Assembly (NCBI RefSeq): GCF_963422355.1
Contig: NC_085097.1
Span: forward strand, 1,032,501-1,096,500
Length of the DNA stretch: 64,000 bases
Origin: Corticium candelabrum
Lineage: Eukaryota > Porifera > Homoscleromorpha > Homosclerophorida > Plakinidae
Reading direction: 5' to 3'
In this document: in pieces, positions 51,977-61,690 of the stretch
Numbering within the stretch: the first letter of the stretch is position 1
Layout: the number at the start of each line of letters is the position of its first letter
The notes under the pieces: generated by a model
Told to the model about the DNA's origin: nothing
The model's input: the letters and a program-made list of their open reading frames with translations, nothing else
The model's database searches: none
Program-made: the position numbers and the translations under genes

Positions 51977-53368
51977 TGTGCGTGAGTGTGTGTATGCGTG
52001 TGCGTGCGTGCGTGCGTGCATGTATTTGTGTGTAACGTCTTGTGTTCTGTTTCTTTGTTTTTGTCCATCTTTTTGTTTGTTTGTCGTATATGTCAATTTT
52101 CTTGTCTTTGTATCTCTCTATTTTAGTCTGTTTTGTGCTGTCAGTTTGACCACATGTCAGTTAGTTTGAGTTTTGGTAGGTTTGTCTTACTCTGTCAGTT
52201 TGTCCGTTCATGTCTGTTGTTTTTCAGTTAGTGTAGCCTTTAGCCTGCTTGCAGTATGTTTTTGTTTGTCTGTTTGTTCTTGATTGTCGTTTGTTTTTGA
52301 TTGTCGTTTGTTTTTGATTGTCGTTTGTTTTTTAGTTGGATACAGTTTGTAATTTTTGTTTTGGTTTGCAATTTGCCTGTTAGGATGATGGTCTGTAAAT
52401 TTGTCTTAGTTTGCTTGGTTTTTAGTAGGGGTATTTGATTAGTTACTGTTGTCAGTTTTTCTTTCTTTTAGTCTGTATTTCTGTGTTTTATTTGTCTTGT
52501 TTCGGTCAGTAGATTAATCTAATTTATTGTTTGTAGGTTTGTTTGTTTGTTTGTTGGTAAATTTATGTCTTCTACTGTTTGCTTTTTTCGTTCTGCCTTT
52601 CCGTTTGACTTTTTAAATAGTTTGTAGGTTTACATATGCTGTGATGATCAGTATTTAAAGAGATATTTGGCGGTCTGAGTTTGTGAATTGTAATTGCATG
52701 TAGTAACTTACCACTTATGCGTGGCTTTTGTGGTAACTACTTAGATCAAAAGTGCACGGATAGTTTCACTGTAGGTGTTCGTCTTTCATCATGTGTTTTT
52801 ATCAGAATCTTCTAGTGTATTTTGAGGCTCATGCACTTATGTGTCAGCAATCCAAAATGCCAGTATAGGAGATTTGTTAGATCTAAAGCAAAAAGAAATA
52901 CAAATATAGCGACTTTTAATTTACTGACACTTTGCATTTTACAGCTTTGTTTTTCTCAAATGAATATCTTATATATTTAATGTTTGTTGTATGTCTGATT
53001 TAATGTTTGTATTTTCTATATGTTTGCTTTTGTATGGTTCTCTTGTTCTATACTTTTTGTATATTTATTTGCCTGTCTTTGTGTCTGCCAGTCTGCCCAT
53101 TGTCTTTATTAGTTTTTCTGTTTGCTTGTGTGTACTTTTATGCTTTGTTTAAATTGTTGGCGTAGTTTGCCCGTTGCTCGTTTGCTTTGTTCATTTGTTT
53201 GTCGGTTTGTTTTTTCTATTAAGTAATAGATATTGATATTGTGATAAATGTAGTTGTTTGCTATTTTAGGATGGATGGACAGCTTTGCATTGCGCTAGTT
53301 ACAACAATCACTCCAAAGTTGTTAGTATTCTGTTGGAGAATGGATGCAATATTAATGCGGAAGACTTT
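47079..53368 (+). CDS. Ankyrin-repeat protein gene, 5' part
   Basis: Four exons (47079-47177, 47244-47342, 47911-48006, 53270-53368) of 99, 99, 96 and 99 bp, all phase 0, each encoding one ankyrin repeat. Repeat 4, DGWTALHCASYNNHSKVVSI then LLENGCNINAEDF, fits the ankyrin consensus (G-TALH-A---G----V--LL--G--VN). Ankyrin repeats mediate protein binding; what follows downstream is not in view. Intron 3 is 5.26 kb and full of repeats. The gene runs into the transposon nest after 53368, so its 3' part is either beyond the window or destroyed. Confidence 0.85.
47244..47342 (+). CDS. Ankyrin gene exon 2
   Basis: RLPVLVAACEEGFTSVVCTL then LRNGSNVNKRARY. Acceptor ATTGCAG, donor GTAAGT. Confidence 0.88.
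47343..47910 (+). repeat. Ankyrin gene intron 2 with spaced (GAAT)n units
   Basis: GAATGAATG words recur near 47358, 47518, 47626-47655 and 47812, with similar flanks (TTGCTGTTGTGATG, AATATATGAATGAATG). Likely a decayed tandem repeat with a spacing near 150 bp. Confidence 0.5.
47911..48006 (+). CDS. Ankyrin gene exon 3
   Basis: GDTALMRAADRGDDSITLML then LSANADVNLKNM, 32 codons. Acceptor TTATTGCAG, donor GTGAGG. Confidence 0.9.
48551..48625. repeat. (CA)n microsatellite
   Basis: About 75 bp of CA in ankyrin gene intron 3. Confidence 0.95.
49490..49861 (-). mobile_element. tRNA-derived SINE, copy 3
   Basis: Minus-strand head CTGTAGCTCAATTGGTT near 49858, body with GACTTACGAGTACAATGAGT and GAAGTCTTCGAGTGTTCACA-like matches to copy 2 at 4563-4974. 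The B box is decayed. A (GT)n array on the same strand sits before the head (49868-49940 as CA), via the same GCGTAT joint as copy 2. Confidence 0.8.
49868..49940. repeat. (CA)n microsatellite at SINE head
   Basis: Pure CA array of about 70 bp directly at the head of SINE copy 3. Confidence 0.95.
50331..50378. repeat. 22-bp tandem duplication
   Basis: GGCAGTGACTTGCAGGAAGT occurs twice in direct succession, before a CGCGAATT-rich block to 50510. Confidence 0.85.
50728..51345. repeat. Degenerate tandem array, period about 142 bp
   Basis: A core such as TGCGGCAAACT/TGCGACAAACTTCAGGAT recurs near 50753, 50897, 51039, 51168 and 51320, each after a GAAGG/GGGTGA word. Spacing is 136-150 bp. The period is not a multiple of three and the frames change from unit to unit, so it is probably non-coding. 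Confidence 0.55.
51603..51651. repeat. (TA)n microsatellite
   Basis: About 48 bp of alternating AT. Confidence 0.95.
51905..51973. repeat. (GT)n microsatellite
   Basis: About 69 bp GT array followed by GTGCGTGC variants. Confidence 0.95.
53270..53368 (+). CDS. Ankyrin gene exon 4
   Basis: DGWTALHCASYNNHSKVVSI then LLENGCNINAEDF. Acceptor TATTTTAG, donor GTAAGG. Best consensus match of the four repeats. Confidence 0.92.
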
Positions 53369-53984
53369 GTAAGGCATGTTTATGTAATTTTTTTTGTGAT
53401 TATTTTATTGCAAAGTTGATGTTTGTTTTTTGTTTCTCAGTTGGTTACGTTTGTTGCTATGTTTATTTGTTGTCTATTTGCGAGGCAATTTGGGTTTATG
53501 TCAGTTCTTTATTATGTCTACGTTGCTTCTTTACTGTTCTCTATTTGATTTTTGTTGTTTGTTTGCATTTTTAGACAGTTTGTTTACTAGTTTGATATAA
53601 AAATAATATAACAGGAGTAACAAGAACAATGCAGTACTATGTATGGTACCGCCAAGTCAGCTCGACCCATAAATCCGCTCTCTTTCTTCGGATCTGCTGA
53701 TTCTTTACTGCGTAAATATCCCTGATACATTGTGCGTCATATACTGCATATATAATTTAATATGAAAGGACTGCGTCACAATCTTCGAACTTTTGTATTA
53801 TATAAATAGCACTGTCGCCGTGTTTGTTGTCTTTTACAGCTAATCAGTAATCAGTTTTTGCTTTTCAGTGTCTATAAATCATTTATAGATAGATGGCATT
53901 TGCCTTAGACTTTATAGCAGTGTTACCTCGTTCTCTCATACTCGATCATTGCAGTGAAATCGAACTTACACTCCACAAGTTTTA
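53369..53984 (+). other. Intron or flank of the ankyrin gene
   Basis: T-rich, no exon found. It may contain the left end of the Tc1-like element, whose TIR I could not place. Confidence 0.5.
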
Positions 53985-54052
53985 GTGCTCGAAATAATTT
54001 TTCCCATCTGCTCGGACATTTCGTTAGAATTAGTTAGTTCAGCTTTGGTAGA

Positions 54053-54537
54053 ATGCCTCACGGAAAGCAGGTCAGCCCTTCTACGCGAGGAAAGATTTCA
54101 GCCCTTCGTTCTGTCAGCTACTCAGTACGGCAAATTGCAACGCACGTCCAACGCTCAATTACCGCAGTTTATCACTGTTTGCAGAGGCTGGCGGATGGCA
54201 CCAGTGACTACAAAAACGCTCCGAGAGAATCAAGGCGACCACTACCTGAGAAGATCGTCTGCTCAAACGACTTGCCATTCAAGACCGCCGATCATCATCG
54301 AGGTCTCTCTCATTGCAGTTGTCCAAAGAAGCTGGTCGCCACGTGTCAGGAAGGACAGTTGGTCGACGCCTGAATGCAGTAGGAATCAACGCTCGTCGAC
54401 CTAGAAAAAACGCTATTGACCGATCGTCATAGGCGGTTGCAAAAAAGTGGGCGGTGATCTATAGCGAGTGGACGATGGATCAGTGTAAGAAACTATTGTT
54501 TCTGTTGAATCTAAAATCAGTATTGCTAATGACGGGG
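54053..54537 (+). pseudogene. Tc1-like transposase, 5' part (split by gypsy element E)
   Basis: ATG at 54053 opens MPHGKQVSPSTRGKISALRS and SYSVRQIATHVQRSITAVYH, the paired-type helix-turn-helix of Tc1-like transposases. A frameshift near 54235 follows, then pieces of the second DNA-binding helix bundle and a degraded start of the catalytic domain, in which the first Asp appears lost. The coding sequence stops at the LTR at 54538 and resumes at 61691 after the duplicated CGGGG. Confidence 0.82.
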
Positions 54538-54656
54538 TGTGATAGATTAGAGAGACAGGCTGCATAGTAACATAATCCGGAGTAGAGCTGTGTTCTCGGA
54601 TGCCGTACAGTAGTGGCGCGAGCACTAGAAATATATCTTGAGTTGTGTTCACTACA
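54538..54656 (+). repeat. Element E 5' LTR
   Basis: TGTGATAGATTAGAGAGACA to GTGTTCACTACA. Confidence 0.9.
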
Positions 54657-54668
54657 TTGGCGACGAGG

Positions 54669-55437
54669 ATGGACGAAGCCACTGCGAGTGGAACATCAAC
54701 AGCCATACCAATGCCTGTTGCAGCGTTCGGCAGGCTAGCCGCCTTTGATGCGGTGTCAGACGAGTGGCCGCAGTACGAAGAAAGACGTTGTGCTATTTCG
54801 AAGCCAACGGCATCACGGATGAGTCCAGAATGAAGGCAATTTTTCTGTCAGCAGTCGGCGCACGCACGTACAAGTTACTGCGCAACTTGACGGCTCTCGC
54901 CAAACCGAGAGAAAGGTCTTTCACAGATCTGAGGGAAGCTCTGTCCAGCCACTGCAACACCAAGCCTTCGGTCATGGTACAGAGACTGCGATTCAGTTCG
55001 AGAGTCCAGCATACGAGTGAGTCAGTTGCAAAGTTTGTGTCCGCGTTGCGCGCGTTATCCGAGTTTTGCGAGTATGAGAGACACTGAACGAGATGATCCG
55101 TGATCGTTCAGTTTGCTGTATTGAAACGCAGCGGCGTTTGTTAGCAGAAAAGGAGTTGTCATTTGCGCAGGCTTTTGAAATAGCGCCCGCTACAAAAGCG
55201 GCTGGAAAGAAAACGCTGGAGATAATGGCGTTCAAGTGGTTGACACGACAAGAAGCGGAGGGTACAGTAGTTGTACACCGAATGCAATCACAAATGCCCA
55301 AAACCTGTTATCGCTGTAGATGGTCAGGACACTCTCCTACTGAATGCAGGTTCAAAGAAGCCAAATGTTTTGCATGCAAGAAAGTGGGGCACCTCAGTCA
55401 ACTCTGTAGATCAAAAGGGCAAGGCAAGAAATCTAGT
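54669..55437 (+). pseudogene. Element E gag
   Basis: MDEATASGTSTAIPMPVAAF, then after a shift FLSAVGARTYKLLRNLTALA (capsid) and, after a second shift near 55085, CYRCRWSGHSPTEC and CFACKKVGHLSQLC zinc knuckles. Same gag type as the element at 27575. Confidence 0.85.
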
Positions 55438-55589
55438 TGATTATGTAAGCACAGCCAAAACCGCAAACAACACATCATTTGGAACGGGCAGAAGATGACG
55501 AAGAATCTTTAGAGCTGAAATACATATACCCTGGAAGCAAAACCAAAGCGGTTCTCTGACGACACAAGTGAAATAAATGGAGATGCTTA

Positions 55590-55680
55590 ACAATGGAGTT
55601 TGACGCAGGAGCATCAGTAACAGTAATTAGTGCTACAACGTGGAAGACAATGTTGGGGCCGTCTCCTCCACTTTTTATAC
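55590..55680 (+). pseudogene. Element E protease, first part
   Basis: MEFDAGASVTVISATTWKTM: the active site reads DAGAS where DTGAS is usual. Cut at 55680 by the Harbinger element. Confidence 0.75.
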
Positions 55681-55737
55681 CCCATTCACACGATCTCTCC
55701 TAACCGGGCCAGCGCGAGCTTGCGCGGGTCAGCGCTG

Positions 55738-55870
55738 AATGAGATCGTCGTGTGAATGCGGGCCGAGCCGTGCTGGCCTGGATCACCACAACTTGCAGTG
55801 CCAGCGTGAGTTAGCTCAGGTCAGCGCGGCTTTAAATCGTCGTGTGAATGCGGGCCAAGCCAGGCTGAAG
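55738..55870. repeat. Harbinger subterminal direct repeats
   Basis: ATCGTCGTGTGAATGCGGGC occurs twice, about 91 bp apart, and resembles the TIR core. Such repeats are likely binding sites for the element's own proteins (inference). Confidence 0.7.
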
Positions 55871-55979
55871 GCCGCGCATGCTTACTAGATATGATAATGG
55901 CGTGGCCAGAGCACGAAACCTTGTATCTCATTGAATTGTGGGTTGAGGACAGCATCCAGGTTCAAATTAAAGGCTGTGC

Positions 55980-56564
55980 TTGAAACAGGGAAGTTTACGT
56001 CAAATTAGCGGAACAAACGAAGGAAGCGGAATACTCACAAACGGGTGTGCAGTGCCGGGAAAAATGGAGAACTTGAAGGCAGACTATAAGAAGACAAAGG
56101 ACAACAACAGCGAGAGTGGATGGGCACGTCGTTCTACCAGAATATTTGAGGCGATAGACCGCATCCTGGGGCACAAGCCAGCAACTTGCCCACCTGTTCT
56201 GTTGGAAACACTGTCAGTTTTACTAGCTGCAGGTGCAGGTGCTAGTGATCAACAAGATGACGACGTTGAGGTCAGTCAAGACTTTGATGGTAAAGGAAGC
56301 TCGGTGATGGGCAGTTTCTCGCGTACAAGCTTACTCCGTCTGAAGGAAAGTTCCAGTTCCGCCGCAGCAGCCGTGTGTTCAGAAGGTTCCATTGCTGACA
56401 CTTGCCAAATCACGTCTGCTAGTAGTAAAAAGGAAAAAGGAGTGAAAAGACAACAGCAATGCAGGAATAGAGGCCACGAGGGAAGAATGAAAGACATGAT
56501 GGAAACTATGATGAAGGGGTTGAGTGAGATGAAGGAGCAGATGCAGCACTATTGGTGGAACTAG
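55980..56564 (+). pseudogene. Harbinger Myb/SANT-like DNA-binding protein
   Basis: Frame includes ENLKADYKKTKDNNSESGWA followed by RSTRIFEAIDRILGHKPATC and PPVLLETLS. The last block (F--ID-ILGH-PA--PP) is the signature of the Myb/SANT-like protein that accompanies Harbinger transposases and helps nuclear import and end recognition. The start of the domain is cut by the chosen frame. After the stop at 56564 the Glu/Arg-rich coiled tail goes on in other frames to about 56820 (EFQLQMMQLMVGF), so a frameshift is likely. Confidence 0.75.
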
Positions 56565-56614
56565 AGAACAAGAGGATGCAGTACGGAGATTCACGACAGA
56601 GAGAGAAAAGAGAG

Positions 56615-56700
56615 TATGAAGGAAGGAGAAAAAGAGAGGAAAGAGAGTATGAAGAAAGGAGAAAAAGAGAGGAAAGAGAGTATGAAGATAAAAAGAAGAA
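56615..56700. repeat. 27-bp tandem repeat in the Harbinger Myb gene tail
   Basis: GAAAGGAGAAAAAGAGAGGA-type unit repeated about three times, giving a REERE(Y)E coiled segment. Confidence 0.85.
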
Positions 56701-57084
56701 AGGAAGAAAAGGAATTTCAACTGCAGATGATGCAGTTGATGGTAGGATTTGTGAACCAAAGCCAGCTCAATATGGCCCACCATGGGCATATTTCGATCTG
56801 CTGTCTCAACATCAATAATATACTGTTGTTACAGTTGCATCTTTTGTTGTTGGAGTTAATGGCATCTATTTATTATTAGAGCTACATCTAGTTGTTGCTG
56901 GAGTTACATCTATTTATTTTTAAAGTTACATCTATTTGTTGTTGGAGTTACACTTATTTGTTGTTGGAGTTGTATCTGTTTCCATAACTGTAGAGATACA
57001 GTAGTATGTTGTTGAAACAATAAGTGATATTATAATTGAAACACAAAACAACTAGTATGACATTGCAACTAATTAATTATTTTA

Positions 57085-58132
57085 CTAGGTTGCAAAGTGC
57101 CTAACTAGGGCATCACGAATATATGGTGGTCTGTCATTGTCACTGGCAGTTCGGGGTACTTCTGTTTGCCGAAGTGATGTACCACTCCTTTTCATCCAAT
57201 GATTATCAAACGAATCCAAGTGCAATTCACACATATAGTGGAGAACACAACAAGCAGTAATAACATGCTGAACATTGCCAATGTACGTGTCATTTATTTT
57301 TATTAGTCGCCTGCAGCGAGCCTTCAACCGAACGAATGCATTTTCAGCAACTATCCTGGCTCTTGAGAGTTGATAATTGAAATTTTTCTTCGTTCACTCA
57401 GGTGTTTATTTTGAGGAAACGGCTTAAGCAGCCACTTTAACAGTGGATATGCAGAATTGCCAATGAGGAATACCGGTATGGCGTATCCTTCAATTACTCT
57501 TTCCTGACCTCGTAATATTACCCCGTTTTCTGCTTCTTTGAATAGAGAAGAATTATCCAAGACTCTTGCATCGTGTACGCTTCCAGGCCAGCCAACATTG
57601 ATATCTCGAAACGCGTACCTGTGGTCAACAACAGCTTGGAGAATGACAGAATACCAACTCTTCCTGTTGTAATAATCGGTGTGGTTGAGAGCAGGTGGTG
57701 TAACGGGTTTATGAGTACCATCATTGGCTCCCGCACACTGAGGAAAATTGAATGAATCAGAAATCCTTCAATGACACTTGCAAGCATTTCTCTTCTACTA
57801 AATTGAATATAAGTTGACATGAGGCAATTAACAAGTGATTGACAAGTATTTTGGACGGTGGAACAAACAGTTGATATGTCGATGCCAAACAAGTGAGCTA
57901 TTGTTCTGTATTTTGCTGTGGCAAGGCACCAAAGCGTAACAGCCACTTCCTTTTCAACGCAGACAAAGGTTGTCATATTTGTTGTTTGTGGTTCAATCTT
58001 CTGTCTCAATTGTTCACACAAATAGGTGAATTTTTCTGTGCTCATTCTGAAATTTGCTTTCCAGTTCCTTGAAGTAAATTTCATTTTTTGCACTATGTAT
58101 TCCCACCAGCGATTTGACCTTGACACAGACAT
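57085..58132 (-). pseudogene. Harbinger transposase (DDE_Tnp_4 type)
   Basis: Start MSVSRSNRWWEYIVQKM at 58132, helical domain with YRTIAHLFGIDISTVCSTVQ. In shifted frames: AGANDGTHKPV (first Asp), DYYNRKSWYSVILQAVVDH, NVGWPGSVHDARVLDNSS (second Asp) and, near 57340, ENAFVRLKARCRRL (Glu). The GDSAYPL motif reads GNSAYPL. Frameshifts near 57760 and 57365 break the frame. An upstream Arg-rich frame (58462-58202) may be the original N-terminus. Confidence 0.85.
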
Positions 58133-58201
58133 TTTTAAATTAAATTCAAGTAAGTATTGATCAAAACGGGGTCGCTAGCTAGGATAGCTCCATATCTGTC
58201 T

Positions 58202-58462
58202 TTATGAATAAGGCCAGTTGATGGGAATGGTCCTAGCGGCAAACAAGGCTTCTCTCCTTTGCTGCAGAAGCCGTCGAATAAACCGTGAATGCTTGTGAGG
58301 ACGATAACGAACACGTCGCTTACTCATGGTTCTTCTCCTCGACAAATCCGCATTAGACTGGTCTATCGTCAGCGACAAGTAAGCGCGTGCAACTTGCTCC
58401 ATATTCATGGTAACGCGAGTGTCTCTACAAACAACATAGCTAGCGTGCGCATCAAGGAACAC
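58202..58462 (-). pseudogene. Possible N-terminal piece of the Harbinger transposase
   Basis: Minus-strand frame with MSKRRVRYRPHKHSRFIRRL and QQRREALFAA, basic like the start of Harbinger transposases. A stop and about 70 bp separate it from the main frame. Confidence 0.4.
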
Positions 58463-58584
58463 CCCTACTATCTCGGTTTGCTTGTTTTCTCTACACGTCG
58501 TGTGAACAAGAGCTGGCTCGCTTTAATAGCCCGGACTGCCTCCGCTCGGCTCGTCCCAGTTTGGAACTGTGTTCGTGTGAATAC

Positions 58585-58790
58585 TGAGAGCATATGTGGC
58601 AGAGTAATTAAAGTGTTGGAGACTATCAAGAACAAGGTACAAGGGGCAGACAAGTCCTTTCCTAAAAAACTGGAGTTACACGTGGTGGAAGGAAACGGAC
58701 CCAGTTTGCTGGGTAGAGATTGGTTACGACACATACAGGTGGATTGGAGGCACTGTTCAGTCTGCACACACAAAGTAGTCTAAAGGAGCT
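58585..58790 (+). pseudogene. Element E protease, second part
   Basis: LELHVVEGNGPSLLGRDWLR then HIQVDW: the GP-LLGRDWL motif that ends gypsy proteases, continuing the piece at 55590-55680 after the transposon. Confidence 0.8.
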
Positions 58791-59740
58791 GTTAGAAGAG
58801 AACAGAGGTTTTCCAGAGTGACCTTGTAGAGCTGAAATGTATCCAAGCCACACTTAACAAAGTCACAAGCAATACCACGTTTCTATAAGGCACGAAAGGT
58901 GCCATATACACTGAAAGGGAAAGTGGAAGAAGAGCTGTTTAGTCGTTAAGCAACAGGTGCTATTAGCCCAGTGAAATTTTAGATTGGGCCACACCAATCG
59001 TTTCAGTGGTGAAGTCAAATGGAACACTGAGGATTTGTGGAGATCAATAGATAACGGTAAATCCCATATTGGAAGTTGACCAACGCCCATTGCTGACATA
59101 GATGACTTGCTGTCACAGTTAGCAGGAGCGGTAGCATTCTCAAAACTAGACCTGAGCCGAGCATACCACTAGTTACGTCTGGAAGAACAGTCCCAAGAGC
59201 TGACAACCATTAAATTGCATAAAGGATTGCTACGTTACCACCGGTTACCGTTTGGAATAGCATCGACACCAGGCATATTTTATAGGATTATGGCAGGCTC
59301 GTTAAAAGACCTGTCGGGCGTCGTGGTATACCTTGACAATATCTTGATAATTGGCAAGAGTCAGACTGAGGACATGGAGAACTTGGGAGAAGTTTTGAAG
59401 AGACTAAGACAAACTGGGTTGAGATTACAACTAGACAAGTGTCAGTTTATACAGGACTCTGTGGTGTATTTAAGACATCAAATCAACAAAGATGGATTAT
59501 ACCCCACCGAGGAAAAGGTGAGGGCCATCCGAGATGCACCGATACCACGGGGAGTATCAGAGTTGAAGTCATACCTTGGAATACATTAAGTTTCTTCCAG
59601 CTTGCGCGACAGTGTTAGCACGCTGCATGCGCATGGTCGACAGTGTTGGCACGTTGCATGCTCTCTTACAGAAGTGAATAACATGGAAATGGTCAGAGGA
59701 TGAAAACAAGGCTTCGCAGGAATCGAGAAGGTTGTTGACA
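58791..59740 (+). pseudogene. Element E reverse transcriptase
   Basis: Broken fingers to 59210, then YHRLPFGIASTPGIFYRIM and YLDNILIIG, where the second Asp of YLDD is Asn. Connection motifs LRLQLDKCQF and VVYLRHQINKDGL follow. Confidence 0.82.
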
Positions 59741-60180
59741 TCTTGTCGGGTACTTGTACACTACAATACCAAGTTACCACTGTGGCTAGCATGTGATGCC
59801 TCATCTTTTGGACCAGGTGCCGTTTTGTCGCACAGGCTTAAAAATGGGAATGAAAATCCCATTACGTTTGCATCAAGATTGCTGTCGCCAGCTGAAAAGA
59901 TTATTTACAGACTGACCGTGAAGGGGCTGCAAATGTATTTGGAATGTCAAAATTTCACCTTTATATCTATGGCCGACACTTTAAAATTTTGTCTGATCAC
60001 CAACCACTGAAGGGACCGCTTGGCGAAGGACGAAGCATTCCAATGACGGCTTCGGCATGAATTCAGTGGTTGGCACTACTATTGGCGGAATATCAGTATA
60101 CCTTTCGATACGAAGCAGGGAAGAGCACAGCAATGCTGACGCACTTAGCCAAGTGCTCCTACCGCATCTACCATACTATA
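59741..60180 (+). pseudogene. Element E RNase H
   Basis: LWLACDASSFGPGAVLSHRL and PITFASRLLSPAEK motifs, then DHQPL-like and SNADALSQ residues in other frames. Confidence 0.78.
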
Positions 60181-60390
60181 CATGCCAGCCGGAAGCAACG
60201 CTCACGTTTTGGAACATTTGGAGAAACTTTCAATTACAGTTACACAGATTGCACGGTGGACCACCAGCGACCCAGTACTGTCTCAATTGCGAACATGGGT
60301 TAGAGAATCCTGGCCACAAAAAGTTGCAGAAGATGTACGACCATACAAGAGAAGGAGTCACGAACTGTCTGTGGAGGCTGACTGTGTAGT

Positions 60391-61205
60391 TTGGGAAACT
60401 ATGTTGTGATACCGCCTGCAGACCGCACACGGATCCTGACAGAGCTTCACGAGGCCCATCTTGGAGCTGTTAGGAAAAAATCATTTGCAAGGGGTGTGTG
60501 GTGGCCACGCATCGACGCAGAGGTGGAACAGCTGGTCAGGAAATGTGAAATATACCAAATGAACCGCCCAAACCCTCCTTCAGCGTTGTTACACCCACGG
60601 CAGTGTCTAAAAAACCATGATCATGAGTACACGTGGAGTATGCAGGACCGTTCCTAGGGTTGATGTTCCTATTAATATTGGATGCACATTTGAAGTGGGT
60701 TGAGGTTTACAACACATGTAGCCATCTTAGTGACGGTTCGTAAGACTGCGACAAGCTTTTGTTTAACACAGACTTTCAGACGCGGTAGTCTCTGATAATG
60801 GGCCGTGTTTTACCAGCAGTGTGTTTTCAGAGTTCATGAGGCGGAATGGCATGCAACATATTAAGATTGCAGCATATCATCTAGTTTCCAATGGTCTGGC
60901 GGAACGTGCCGTTCAGACATTCAAGGCGGGAGTGAAGAAAATGATATTGGGTACTTTGGAAGGTCGGATTAGTGGTTTTTTTGTTTGCATACCGAACAAC
61001 ACCACACACCACCACGGGAGTATCTCCAGCCAAACTCTTGATGGGACGGAAATTCAAGACTCGCCTGGACTTTAGGCCAGGGATAGAGGAACGGGTGATA
61101 GACAGGCAGGCCAGTCAAAGGGAAAGCCATGATCAAACGGCCCGGGACAGAGTTTTACAAGCGGGAGACACCGTTTATGCTCGGAATCATAACGATTGAG
61201 TCGCC
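60391..61205 (+). pseudogene. Element E integrase
   Basis: HEAHLGAVRKKSFARGVWWP, then CEIYQ where the second Cys of the zinc module is Tyr. The core in broken frames has SDNGPCFTS and AYHLVSNGLAERAVQTFKAG (Glu). A frameshift follows near 60970, with the C-terminal domain to 61200. Confidence 0.78.
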
Positions 61206-61566
61206 TGGATTTCTTCCAAAATAGTGGAGGCGACAGGGCCATTGTCATTAAGATGTCAATTGGCAGACTAGAGGATAGTACGTAAGCACCAGCATCAATT
61301 CGGCACAGAAACCGACCAACTGCTGAGCAACATCAGGAGGCCAAAGTAGAAACCCTTGAGTATGGAACTGGGTCAGAGAAACAGGATGTAAAAGCCCTAC
61401 CACCTCCAGATTTTGATAAGCAACCACAACCGGAAACCATTCTACCAGATGATCAACCAACCTGAACGGCTGGGGAAGTACAACTGCGACGATCAAATAG
61501 AGTGATCACACCGCCGGACAGATTGGACTTGTAGTAGTGAGTAGTGACTATAGTTGGGGGAAGGAA

Positions 61567-61685
61567 TGTAGTAGATTAGAGAGACAGGTTGCATGGTAAC
61601 ATAATCCGGGGTAAAGCAGTTTTCCCGGATAAGGTAGATTAGTGGCGCGAGCACTAGAAATATATGTTGAGTCGTGTTCACTATA
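61567..61685 (+). repeat. Element E 3' LTR
   Basis: TGTAGTAGATTAGAGAGACA to GTGTTCACTATA. About 14 differences from the 5' LTR; the last CA has become TA. The CGGGG duplication follows. Confidence 0.88.
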
Positions 61686-61690
61686 CGGGG

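Larger units (their letters stand above)
48007..53269 (+). other. Ankyrin gene intron 3 (5.26 kb, repeat-rich)
   Basis: Holds CA/GT arrays, SINE copy 3, a 22-bp tandem duplication, a roughly 142-bp degenerate tandem array, a (TA)n tract and a long T/G-rich stretch (51700-52640). No further exon seen. Confidence 0.8.
55681..58584. mobile_element. PIF/Harbinger DNA transposon
   Basis: Left end CCCATTCACACGATCTC, right end TTCGTGTGAATAC share the inverted ATTCACACGA core. GC-rich subterminal repeats (CGTCGTGTGAATGCGGGCC at about 55747 and 55838) lie inside. It carries the two usual genes of the superfamily, a Myb/SANT-like protein (+) and a DDE transposase (-), arranged convergently. Three-bp target duplication is possibly TAC but not certain. 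It interrupts the protease of gypsy element E. Confidence 0.85.
54538..61685 (+). mobile_element. Ty3/gypsy element E, interrupted by a Harbinger transposon
   Basis: LTRs 54538-54656 and 61567-61685 (119 bp each); target duplication CGGGG at 54533-54537 and 61686-61690. PBS-like TGGCGACGAGG at 54658, the same as in the 27575 element. Polypurine GGGGGAAGGAA precedes the 3' LTR. Gag, protease, RT, RNase H and integrase are all present but frameshifted. The protease is split by the PIF/Harbinger insertion at 55681-58584. Confidence 0.92.
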
